A model generated the notes under the pieces. It was not told the DNA's origin. It saw only the letters and a list, made by a program, of their open reading frames with translations, and did no database searches. 64,000 nt of DNA from NCBI GenBank assembly GCA_031841125.1, contig CM063107.1, positions 10,774,467-10,838,466 on the forward strand, written 5' to 3'. Numbering within the stretch: the first letter of the stretch is position 1; each line of letters begins with the position of its first letter. The stretch comes from Acanthococcus lagerstroemiae (Eukaryota; Arthropoda; Insecta; Hemiptera; Eriococcidae). This document shows, one piece after another, positions 22,641 through 34,150 of the stretch. The position numbers and the translations under genes are program-made.

Positions 22641-25080
22641 AACGATATCACGTACTACGAGGCACCTTTTAAGGCTAATTATGATTCGGCAGATTATTTT
22701 ACTCAGACATTTGCAAAGTAATTCAAAACGTTGAAGCTGTTTTGGCCCCCATGCTTCTCAGCGTTCTCTATTTATTCTATGCCGAGGCATGTGGGCTACC
22801 ACACTCTTTCCTACGGGGAAGGGGACGATTCCAGATAGGGTAAAACTCATTTTTAATTAAAAGAATATACTTCTATTTTTCTTAATTTGACAACAGTTTA
22901 ATTATTAGCTTTCCTCCTGTTTAGCGGCGCCTGTGGGTCACAGTAACATTTTTCGGATCGGCATTCTCTGCCCACACAATAAACCCAACATATTTCACTG
23001 GAATAAATAAAGAATGGAAACATGATGACAAAATCCGAAGTATTCACAATTTCACGGCACAATATTCCTGTTACTGAAACTCCGGCTTAGTTGAGGTAAA
23101 CTGAAATTGAACTTGTTGAATCCTTCGGAACTATTATGGAAATACGAAACGGTCTCGACAAATTGAACGAGTAACCTATTTTCTTTTTCTGCAGAATCCA
23201 GCAGGTATTATATATTTTTCGGGTGAAAAATACAAATATTTTGTGAAATCCTTTTTAAGGTTATCTCAGGTGAAATGTGCAACTTTTGGCCAACCAGTGA
23301 TAATGAGCTTGCAGGTATTATACACATCGCCGTTGGTTGCAAATGATACCGGTCAAGGTTTTCCACTTTTTTTGTAAACTGAATTTTTAAAATAAGGAAA
23401 ATTAATGTGTTACAGGGGATTTAGTTAAACATGGAAACTTCCGCTGAAAAAGATTATTATTTTTCCTCATTAAAAATCCGAGCATCGCGTTTTTAAAACA
23501 GCGTCTCAGATGGTACGGAATAAGTAGGTAATTAGGTACCAAGTGTTGCTCAAGTGTCCTTATAGAAAATGCGCTGTGTTCGGTAGAAATACGGAATAAA
23601 AATTATTCGTATCAAAATTAAGGAAACAACTTCGTCACATTTTCAGTTACGTGTGAAGTCAGAATCAGAACTGCTGCGTATTCATGTTTACAAGTAAATC
23701 TGTGTTTTTTTTTTGTGGTTTTTTTAATGAATAATTATAAAACTGGTAATTAATGAAAAATGTTTTTTTTTTAAGAACCTTGATACGATTTCTTAGTACA
23801 TGATATTTTGAAGAATTTAACTTGGAAAATTATGTGAAATTCGGCAGACCCAGGGTATATCAATAAATTCAGACATGAGAGTATTCTTGAGAGCATTCTA
23901 CTCTCTTCGTAGCATGAGTTTCAAATCCCCAACGGTTAAGCAAAGTTTCTGTTGAACGGTCAGCTCTTTTTGACCGGCGATAGTCGTAGGTACAGCTCGC
24001 GAGATAGAAGGCCCAAAAGCACTCCTCGCCAGAAAATACCGTTTGTGGAAATTCAAATTTCACTCGACAGAGTAGGTAGATATACTGAAAGTAGCCACAG
24101 GCCCTACTTTGGCCTCTAGTTAATGAATATATTACAAGAATTACAACAAGAATGATGAAAATAACAGAATTGTCAATGCACAATCATGGAGAAAGCAATG
24201 ATATCCTAGTACTGTTCTTTTCTTTTTCGAAATTTTTATAGCAGATTTAATTGTAATAAGTTGCTACATTAGTAGGATGTGGCTACGTTTACACATCTAC
24301 CATATCAAGATCTGTCCCATTGAGGTATACATAAAAGATAATGTTCCCTGCTCGGTGAAAAATGACTGATATTTGACCCCACGTCCTTTAATTAAAACCC
24401 TCAGAACTGAACTCCATGTCCTTGAAACTGACAAATCGTATACTATCCTCGACTCTTGTTCCTTTAATGAAACTGGTGGTCCTATCAAACTCAGTATTTC
24501 GCCTGTTTTTTCTAGGATTGCTTTATCGCCAAAAACAAAACTTCAGTTGAGGTAAGAACACTAAATATCGTCCACCTTTTTTCAAACTCCGAAAAGTTGC
24601 ACTCAAAGTCAAGATATCCGGAAAATTGCACGTTTAGTATGTAAAGAGAACCTTTAGCTTTAACATCACGGAATTTTGGGTCAAAATTTCAATCAGAAGG
24701 AAACAGTTGCATTTTTTTTTTTTTTTAATTGCAGAATGAAGGTCTTGAAAAATGAACTTCTAATATCGCCCACCAACAAATATTTCAAAAAACGCAAAAA
24801 ATTGATACCTTTTATCGCGTAAATGATTTATCGAGATGAAGTATATGCATCACAAATTTAAACGTGCAGCACAAAAATATACTTTTTTCATCTTCTTCAA
24901 TCTTTCAGAGTAAATTCTGGTACATCGAACGCATTTTACGCTTTTATCATGCCCCTTTTTTTTTCTTTCTTTTAGAATGGCAGAAACAGTTAAATTCATT
25001 CGTCCTTGCAAACAGTCACGTCTTTTTACAGCACTCGAGGAGACTTCGCTGTAAAAAAATGCAATGTTTAGTAAAGGCTG
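22641..25080. other. No gene recognised
   Basis: AT-rich. Open frames at 23869-24183 (-), 24297-24488 (-) and 24373-24555 (+) are short and without recognisable motifs. No repeat structure was evident by eye. Confidence 0.45.
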
Positions 25081-26323
25081 TCAAGTACGGTCACTTGGGA
25101 CAGAGGTACAAGGTACAACTAGTGATGCAAGATATAGAGAAAATCAATATCAATACGATAATATTGTTATTATCACGATAATTAAAAATATCGAATATTG
25201 TACTTTATAAATATCAATAGATATTATCGATATTTCTGATATTTTGATCGGAAATATTTGGACCAAGTTATTGCCTTGTTTCATCATTTTTTCAAACAGT
25301 GTTTTCTATAATCCTTGTCCACTATATTTTACTAATCATTTTCTAAGTTCCCTTTCTTCATACAGTTGTGAGGTCATAGACGCATGTTCAATAATTCCTG
25401 TCAAAACCAAATTTTAAAAATTGCAAACAATTTTGATCACATTTCAGAAGAGTTGCCGGAGTTGGCCTCGACCTCTCTCTCTTTTCAAGTAGCTACTTGT
25501 CCATTTAATATTCCAAAATTCAACTTACAATCTTACAATTTACAAAACAAACACATTCACATTGAAGCACTTTTGAGCAAATTTAGTTACCTATCAAAAT
25601 CAAATTCACTATCAGCAGTTTTCTGGCGAATCCAGTTAAAACTGTTATCACATTTTTGGCTCAATAATAGGAAAAAACAATGAAAAACTGAAATTTGATC
25701 AAAAGAGACTTTATAATAATGGAACTTACAGGCTTTATAGTACGTAGGTACGTACTTATATCATCATCAGTGAATCGTTCCAGGAAAAGGACCTAAAAAT
25801 TTGTTACTTGAAGGCTTTACTCTTAAATAAGGTACTAGGGAACTTGAAAAGGGAAAAAATGTATTATTAGAAAAATTTTGCACCAACACTGTCTGGCGAA
25901 AGGGCGAAACTGGCGAATTTTGAGGAATTTTGTCGTTTCCAGACAGCCGATCTGGTGACAGGGAAGAAGTAAACTGTATTAGAGGTTTTCAAAATATTGA
26001 AATTTCGCTCTTCCTATAAGAGTATCGATAGATATCGAACATTATCCGATAATCGGAAAAACTCTATTATTCGATATTCAGAGGAAAAATTATCGATAGA
26101 TAACAATATTTTTGATACGATATTTGCATCACTAGGTACAACTTGGGACAAATGTTACATTTTTGGTGTAAGCTGCGTTAACACTGGTTGCATACCCGCT
26201 AGCGCTCTACACATAGTACATACAACGCAATCACTTTTTTTCTCAGAGCACTAACAGATACCCAACCAGTGTTACCGCGGTTAATACAAAAAATGTAACA
26301 GGTGTTCCAAGTTACCGTACTTT
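25081..26323. mobile_element. TIR element hosting a hAT-like insertion
   Basis: The left end tcaagtacggtcacttggga (25081) and the reverse complement of 26302-26323, taaagtacggtaacttggaa, match. Removing the nested insertion at 25120-26134 leaves a unit of about 230 bp, MITE-sized. Its ends share aacttggaac words with the MITE at 17341-17499. Confidence 0.65.
25112..26142. mobile_element. hAT-like non-autonomous element with perfect target duplication
   Basis: The element proper is 25120-26134 (1,015 bp). Ends are tagtgatgcaagatat and the inverted atatttgcatcacta. The flanks ggtacaac at 25112-25119 and 26135-26142 are identical, as expected for hAT transposition. Subterminal regions on both sides are full of tatcgata-like words, typical transposase-binding arrangements in this superfamily. 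Open frames inside (25384-25683, 25997-26254) show no transposase motif, so it depends on a partner elsewhere. Confidence 0.9.
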
Positions 26324-26785
26324 ACAGTACGTATAGCTGGGTAAAGTAGACGAATCAGCCTAAGTCGATTATTTCAAATTTTTCTTCAGTCCTCTATTTA
26401 TAGTGGTAATAGAAAATTTCAGAGCCCATCGTTACAATCCTATCCCCCTCCAGAGGGGTGTGACCTCGAAATATATGATTTTCACTCTTTCAGCTCTATC
26501 TTGAGCATTTTGTGCTCGAATGGTATGAAATTTGGCATGTAGGTGAAGGACCTCAGTATAAATACATACCAAAATTTTTTGAAATTTTTTTCTACTTTTT
26601 TTGATTTTCCAAAATCCATTTTTAAATTTTCAAAATGGCGTCTACGTTGCCATTTTTCAGTTGGCAAAAAAAAAATAATTTTGGAATTTTTCTCAATGTA
26701 TTCCCCACCCTAGTGCCAATTTCTAGCAGTTTTAGAGTTGTGGCACATACCTAGGCACGCACAAAACTTCTGTTTTTCGTTGTTT

Positions 26786-27470
26786 TCTTTTGTTGTTTTT
26801 AGGGTTGGTGCAGCTGAACCTTATACTCGTACAATAGAAAAAATAATAGTAATAAAGTTCTACCTAAAGCAACAGTGGTGCTAGCGGCTTAAAATGTAAG
26901 TATGTGGACAAATAAACAAGATATACGAGAGTGAATTGCGTTTGCTTTCGACAATGGCACTTGTGGTTTTAAATGTAAAAGTGAACGTAATCGCGTGTAA
27001 AAGAAACAGATAGGAAGATGGTTTTACATTGTGCTTACTGTTTCTGCAAAAGTGACTCGAGGTATCAACATAAGGAATTGATGAAAGGAGTTCATTTTGT
27101 GAGGTTTTCAATATTATTGTGTATGATTCTTGCCGAAATTAACGTCGGTGTGAACCTACCGACGTTTTTAAACAAAATGAGTTATTAGTATCGTTGGAAA
27201 GAGCGTAAAAAGTTGAATTTTTCAGAATTGGGCCCCCGATTCAAAAATGTGTACTCACGTTGATCGAAGCTTATCAGTAAACGCTACGACATATAGTTTC
27301 TACATACATGGCTCTTAAACTTAGAAGCACGTATTCTCAAAAAACAGATTCTGCTAGTTGGTTTCCTTACGCTTAACAGCGTCCAAGTGCAATCGTAATT
27401 TTTGTTCGAAGTTGGTTAGTGGAACAGCCGCCCAGACTTCAGTTGAAAGGCCGACCCTATATTGCGACCT
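26786..27470. other. Extra segment in the left arm of palindrome B
   Basis: The opposite arm goes directly from the equivalent of gcacgcacaaaac to tttttcactgattcttgctc, so this segment is an insertion in the left arm or a loss from the right. Weak inverted ends (tagggttgg near 26798 and gccgaccctata near 27452) suggest a TIR element, but I could not define them. Confidence 0.5.
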
Positions 27471-28599
27471 GGCTTGTTTTTCACTGATTCTTGCTCAGGA
27501 AGCCGAAAAACCAGATCCGGCACCAATTTATTTTCAAATAAGAGCTGTTTGAAAGGTAACCTCTCTCTAAAATTTTTAGCTACCCCCGTACTTTTTCATT
27601 GGGGATATGATACTTCTTTATTTTTAATATGTATATTGATTTTAGGTGGATAAATGATGGAAATGAAATTTAAAAAAATATTTATATACAACGTAAAATG
27701 AAATTCACGTAAAAGGGCTTCAAATAATATTGGAAGAAGCAGCGTTGTTGGCCTCTTATTTATTAATTTGTTTCAAGTACCTATAAGTACCTGTGTCGAC
27801 GACCCGACAAAAAAAAAATGCCAGAGGTCAGGCAAGGAAACGTCAGGAATCAGTCAAAATACTGTCAAGTATTTGTAGATAAATGAGTGTCAAATGTGAG
27901 TCAGTAATGTCAACACAAGTGTATTCAAGTCAGTCGGTCAAAAGTGTGTGGAGAAGTCAAAACTGCATCAGAGTGCTCTAATTGGTTGAAATGTTTGTCA
28001 AAATGTTGAAAAACCGGGTCAAAATTTGCAAAATTGACGCCGATCAAATTTATATCAATCTTTCGAGATCGGGAGAGAACGAAAAGAAAAAAAAGGAAAA
28101 AAATGCATTCGAAAAACACAAAGTGCTTGAAAATGAATTAGTTTGGATACTCTAATATATTTTTGTAAAAGAGCAAATTGAAACTGTAATTAATGAAGAC
28201 AGTGATGAAAATTAGAGTATCTAAACTATGTTACTTTGTGCTAGTAATTCATCCTTTTCAAACACTTTCTGCTTTTTCCGTATATTTTTCTTTTTTCATT
28301 TTCATTCTGTTTTTATTGATTATTTTAAAAGTTATCAACTTGAATTTCCATTTTGTGTATATGAACCTGTATTTTCGGATGATTTTTTTTTCTTCATTTC
28401 CTTAAGATACCAGTTCGTTTTTCCGTGTGTATGTTCATGTCAATTTTTTTACTCATCATGTATAAAATTTACGTGTGAATTTGTACCTAATGCTCGTATC
28501 CTATGGGGTCTATTCGTTGAAACTTATAATACTTGAAAGAAATGAAAGGTCAATTCCAATGGTATTCAAAGTCTTTTATAGGTACATTTTTTTAAAATT

Positions 28600-29375
28600 T
28601 CATTTCCATCATTTATAATCATAATAATAATTAAAATAGTTGCGTTTATTCGGTAAGCGCATAAGTACAAACATTTTTCTTTTCTTTCTTTTTTAGTAGT
28701 TCAACCTAAAAGTAAAAATAAAACGAAACGAATTTTACTTTATTTTTATGTTAGTGCATACCAAGGTCCTTCATCGCGGGCATAGGCCTCCCCAATTTTT
28801 CCCAAGTCTTGGGCCGCCCTCACCCATGGTAACCCCACCCTTCTAATGATTTCTCCCCTCCAACTAGTCGCCGGTCTGCCTTGACTCGTAGTGTGATCAT
28901 ATGGGACCCAGAAAGTGATCCTCTTGCACCAGCGGTCCTCCACCATCCTAACTAAGTGACCATCATATTTCACAGCATATTTCATTCTTGACTTTTTGAT
29001 CGTGTAGACCACATCTTTGAATTTTTCCCCTCTTATTTTGATTGCTCTGGTTTTGTCTTTCCTTTTTATACCAAGAAAACTTCTCTCCATGCTCTTCAGT
29101 GTAGTCACGGGCCTCTTAGTTTGGACCTTGTTGAGGGACCACGTCTGGGCCTCATATGTTAGAATGGGTATGATGCAAGATTCCAAAATCTTGATTTTAG
29201 ATGATATTTTTAGGTTCCCTTTGAAGATTGATTTCAGGGGCCAGTAGCCTTTCCACGCTTTTTTTTATGCGTGTTTCTCTTACTATTTCCATTTTTTCTT
29301 TAAAAGATACTATTTGGTCCAGGTACGTATACTCTTCCTCGCACTCCACTTCCTCGTCTCATTTCCATAATTTAT
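28600..29375 (-). pseudogene. RTE-type non-LTR retrotransposon, 5'-truncated RT C-terminus, with target duplication
   Basis: The insert proper is 28617-29358. The main reading frame on the - strand (29186-28746, about 146 codons) is the C-terminal part of a non-LTR reverse transcriptase. It shows the thumb-like TYEAQTWSLNK block, then KYDGHLVRMVEDRW and a Trp-rich GRPATSWRGEI block, in the usual order of RTE-like elements. Upstream, in another frame, are traces of the preceding YLDQIVSF segment, so frameshifts are present. The palm motifs are missing because of 5' truncation. The 3' end carries an ATT-rich tail next to the target. Flanks tcatttccatcatttat and tcatttccataatttat form a 17-bp target duplication with one difference. 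The opposite arm of palindrome B keeps the empty site at 27650-27666. Not functional. Confidence 0.9.
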
Positions 29376-29972
29376 CTATCTAGAATCAATATAATAAAAT
29401 AAAGAAGTATCATGTCCCCGGTAAAAAAGTACGGGGTATCCAAGAATTGTAGAGAAAGGTTACCCTTCCCACAGCTCTTACCTGAAGAAAAATTGGGACC
29501 GGATCTGGTTTTTCAGCTTCATGAGCAAAAATCAGTGGGAAAAATTGTTTTTTGAGCGTTTAGTTACGTGCCACCACTCTGAAAATGCTGAAAATTGTCA
29601 TGAAGATGGGAAATATATTGAGAAATATTTGCAAATAAAAATTTTTTGCCAGCTCAAAAATGGTGGCATAGTCACCATTTTGAAAATTTCAAACTCGACT
29701 TTAAAAATCGATAAGGTAGAATTTTTTTTTCCTTCATATTTATACATGGAGCCCTCATCTACATACCTAATTTCGTACCATTCAAACACAGAAGTGCTCC
29801 AGATAGAGCTAAAAAAGTTAAAATCATATATCTCGAGGCTACATCCATCTGAAGGGGGGTAGTATTGTAACGATGGACTCTGAAATTTTCATTTACCACT
29901 GCAAATAGAAGACTGAAGAAAATTTCGAAAGAATCGACTTAGGTCGATTCATCTACTATCTTACCCTCCAAT

Positions 29973-32580
29973 AGCCTTTATTTCATAAGTGGGCGATATT
30001 AGGGGACGTCAAGTGCATGAAAAAAATTGACGATTGATTTTATTTAAACTGTAATAGCTCAAAGTACTAAGTTGAATTTATTTACTTATACAATCACATA
30101 TTCCTGGACCTTTGAAGAAACTCTTTGTTTTCACAAAATTATTTTCGGTCATACTTTTTTTTTGTTGGTCTTAGGAGGATTACGTTCTCAACGACATCAT
30201 AAATCAACAAATCGCGTCTAGTACTATAATTGACCACCAGGTTGCGCGATCAATAGACGAGATACTCAGATGGACGATATTATTAGGAGACTGTGTGCTA
30301 TTTGGTGCCGTTAACTTAAACTACAAACATGAAATTTTAGGAGAGAGAGATAGCTCTCTCTCTCCTAAAATTTTTTTTTGCTTTCTTACATAAATAACAT
30401 ATTCAAATTTCAGCTTTTGCAAGAAACCCACCCCAGTTATCGTTGAAAATAGAAATTATGAAACAAACAAAATAATAAATATCACGAGTAACTTATAACG
30501 CAAATTTGGTTCACTGAAACATTGAAGTATCGGTGGACTCCAGAAATTTCAAAACTTTACAAAGGTATGGTCTATTTTTCTAAATCTTCTCACTTCCAAG
30601 AAATTGGAGAAAATTTTAATTACGACACATTGCCTTGATCCCTTCTACTCTTCTTACTAAAATTCATTAGCTGTGAGACATTCCATTGTCGAATTCCGTA
30701 AAAGAAAGAAACGAAAAGGAGTGTGAAATACAAATATTTACATAATTGAGTATATTCAATTGGGAAACGTTTTGATCGTGCTGTATTATTTAATAAAGAC
30801 GGACGGTAATTCCAAAAGTATTCTAAGAAAAAATCACATTTATTCCTCTATCAATAAATAATTTGGTCGTTGAGCGTACACATTTTTCCATTACTTTTTT
30901 CTTTTTATTATTTATTATTATTATTTTTCGTAAGGTATCCAGAAGTTTCTTCGTACAGAAAAATGAAAGTTTTCGCACCTTTTTTCATAAATATTTTTGT
31001 GTAACAGAGAGAAGAACGAGTGTCATGTTTGATTTCCATATAGTGTCACAATTTACAAGCTTCGCCGAGTATTTCTAAGAGTAAAGTGGCTGCTGTCCAG
31101 CGTTATCAAATGTCACAACTTACCCTTTCGCAATAAAAGGTGACATTCCGTAATATTTGTACTTTTACTATTCTATGTAAAGTCAAACTTTTTATTTTAT
31201 TTTATTTTTTTTTTTTAGGCAACATTCTCCAACTTTTCAACCTTAGTGGGCAACATGTCAGTTTTAAACATTTTAATTCAAGTTGGCATTGTTACGTATC
31301 ACAAAGTTTTTGTGTTTTCTTAAAATTTTTCTAATGTATTTAATTCAGCGGAGAACTTCACTCGATAGATACAAAAATAATTGAATACGGAACTCGGAGA
31401 AAAACTGAGTAAATTAAACGGAAAAAACGGAAACTTTCAAAATGAGACTTTTCAACTGCATCTTCATAGAATTCAGTAATTCATTTCGTAAAGAGCTCTT
31501 TTGTTAGATACGTTCTCCAGTTTGTGCATAGGAAATTTGTCTCCTGATAAAACGCTAAACATTTTACCGACTCGAAGTAAATTTTATCTGTAAAATTAAT
31601 TACAGCTGTAGGCACTTCTTTGGAACAAGTTTTTCAGAAGTTGGAATAAGAAGCAGCATGGAGGTAAAAGTGAAAATTATTCGAGGATCTACAAATTTAG
31701 GTTTGCCGAGACCGAGTTGCGTTCTATTTTCCCTCAACAACAATTTTCTCTAATGACATTTCTAAAGTGATACGCAGCAGATGCATTTTGAAATTGCTTT
31801 TTATTTCGTCAGACTTTTCGTTATTTGTGCTTTTGATTTCCATTCCATTTGGGATTCTCGTCTTGTAATCGAGTATTATTCAGATGGCTCGGTATTCAAA
31901 TTAGTTCAGTCGTCTCGTTTCAGCTGCCAATCATGATTGGAATTAGTTCATTACAATAAATTTCCGAATGTTTTTATCTCGATGATAGGGTTCGTCGATT
32001 TAGCAAAAATACGTCTTCATCAGCTACCATTACAGAAACAGTAGTTGCTACTCAGTGACAAGCAGTCAGACAAGCAAAATCAAAAACCAAATTATTCAGG
32101 TCAATAGTTTTAAAATAATCGAAAAATACACCAAATGTCAAAATCAGGAATAAAATCATTCTCCTGAAATTATTTTAAATCATGTAGCCCTGCACAATTA
32201 GATCGAAAATGGGGAAATAAAGGAAAAATTGGATTTAAAGATTTTTTTACAAAATTTTGATCTTTTGGTCGTCTTAGTTTTACCACAAGAAACCCTTGGC
32301 CCTAAGTAACTGGCTAATTTCTTGCCTTTGAGGTTCAATCCAAGAAAATTAGTTTATTGCAAAAACAACAAAAACTATCTAGTTCAGGGGGGGGGGATTC
32401 TCAAAATATTTCCTTATTTGTAATACAGTTTATTGGAATAAGAACTTGGAATCATAGAGCCAATTTTTTTCTCCCTTCCAAAGAGTAGTGTAAATAAGAA
32501 GGGATATGGCGAGGAAAAATAAAATTTCAGAGCTATGCAACTGTAGTTATATTATTCATAATAATTAGTGTGTGTTAATT
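29973..32580. other. No gene recognised
   Basis: AT-rich sequence with short, Phe-rich open frames (30863-31078, 31140-31334) that I take as chance. The only clear structure is the hairpin at 30332-30373. Confidence 0.45.
30332..30373. repeat. Perfect 19-bp stem, 4-nt loop hairpin
   Basis: The arms aaattttaggagagagaga and tctctctctcctaaaattt are exact reverse complements around tagc, followed by a run of T. It could form a strong hairpin in RNA or DNA. Low-complexity GA/CT content may explain it. Confidence 0.9.
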
Positions 32581-32584
32581 TGCA

Positions 32585-32960
32585 ATGAAGATAAATTTTA
32601 GTATCCCTATTGACGATTTTTGCATAAGAAATCCGCAGCAGCACGCAGCGATTCTGAGTGAGACAGTCGCGTTCGCTGCTGATGCGGAAAAACAAAGTGT
32701 CAGCAGCGTTTCGCAGCAAAAACATGTTCGCAGTAGATCTGTCAGCAGCGTTCATGACCAGTTGTTCACTGCGTTACACTGCTGATGAAATCAGAATCAG
32801 CAGCTGATTCAAATGGTTTTTCAGTGGCTATTCTCTGCTGAATTTTTATTCCGTGATGGAAATAAATCGATTCTGCTGCTGCATTTTGCAGCGGAAAAAC
32901 AGTAGTTCTAGCTGTGGTCCGCAGCTACAATTCTCTACTCTGCGGTAGACAGCGTACTGC
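32585..32960. repeat. GCAGC/GCTGC-rich segment
   Basis: The words gcagcag, cagcagcg, gctgctg and cagcagctg recur many times in both orientations over about 370 bp, in contrast with the AT-rich surroundings. The + frame 32585-32785 and the - frame 32552-32755 both cross it; neither resembles a known protein. It may be a degenerate tandem repeat. Confidence 0.5.
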
Positions 32961-34150
32961 AGTTTCTCTTCTAATTTACAATTTATAAAATTGAAATAGT
33001 AAAAATACAAAGTAACTGGTCGCCAAAAAAATTAATAATATCAATGATTCTTGAAATTACGAGTATATTTATGTAAACATACGAGTATATAACTTTCAAA
33101 ATTGCTCAAATCCTCGCATCATGTGATTTGGTGACCACATTTGTCTCTGAAATAAATTATAATGTTGAATAACTACATGGTATTTTCAAGTTCGTTTTTA
33201 GAAATTACACACAGTTAGAAGCAACAATTGGGTAAGGCTTATGCTCTGCAATTTTTCAAAAGTCTCTCCTCTCTCTCTCTACTTTTCCTTCAGGGCCCTG
33301 ATACATCATTACATGGCCCTACTATCTTATTCCCAATTCTCTCCTACTTGAACCAAAACAAAAACCTTCATCTCACCTTTCTCCTATTTTTCACTGCTTG
33401 ATTGTTATTCTGTACTTAATGAGTTTTGAATCACGCTGATTGAGGATGAATGATTCTTAAAATACGGAGAAGAACATTCTCTATATCCTTCTTTCCCTCA
33501 TATTCTATTGCTTGAAATTAAAAGAATATATTTCTTCTTTAATGCACCTCAACTGATCTAAATAAATAACTTTTCCCAATATTTAATATTGATACTCTTT
33601 CAATTAAGTAATCACAATTCATAGCCGGAATGATTTTCTTCTCCTAGCAAAGTCATTGCGGGGATCCCACTCATTTATCTTTGAGGCCCCATTCTCGTAC
33701 ACTGATAACGTCATTGCACTCCTTGCCTAGAGACATAAATTTTATTTTGTATTCAATTCTGATTCTGTCTTCTGGTAATTTATCGCATCATTTCCACCTA
33801 GTATTTGAAATTGTCACAAGGGGACTCCATTCACTTTGCTTTTTTGAAGTTCCACCCTGCTTTCTGCATCCTCCAACATACTTGAGACTTTCATAATTTT
33901 TCTGAACATATTTCGACCCACTGATATCACCTTCCTATTCTTCCTACAAGTATTCCATATAGATTATTTAAAAATTCAATTAAAATTATAATTCAATTCT
34001 AAGATATTTTTACTCTCACACAAACTTTAAGTCGTGAATAATTTTCTGATTATTCATTTATTGAATCAAGTTAATTATAAGTAATGTACCTATTTAAAAA
34101 ATTTTACTTTTTTTAGATTAAATGAACATTATTTATAGATGCGAGATAAG
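32961..34150. other. No gene recognised
   Basis: AT-rich with pyrimidine-rich stretches at 33260-33520. Nothing coding or repetitive could be supported. Confidence 0.45.

Larger units (their letters stand above)
26337..29972. repeat. Palindrome B: long inverted repeat
   Basis: Left arm blocks at 26337-26785 and 27470-28150 pair with right arm blocks 29972-29540, 29540-29359, 28617-28545 and 28230 inward. Shared landmarks include cctaagtcgatt, ttcagagcccatcgttacaa, gaaaaaccagatccgg and atgatacttctttattt. The inner stem is visible as tttggatactctaat (about 28142) and attagagtatctaaa (about 28213). Identity is perhaps 75-85 percent. The left arm carries about 690 bp extra (26786-27470) and the right arm an RTE fragment. 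No transposase was seen. Confidence 0.85.
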
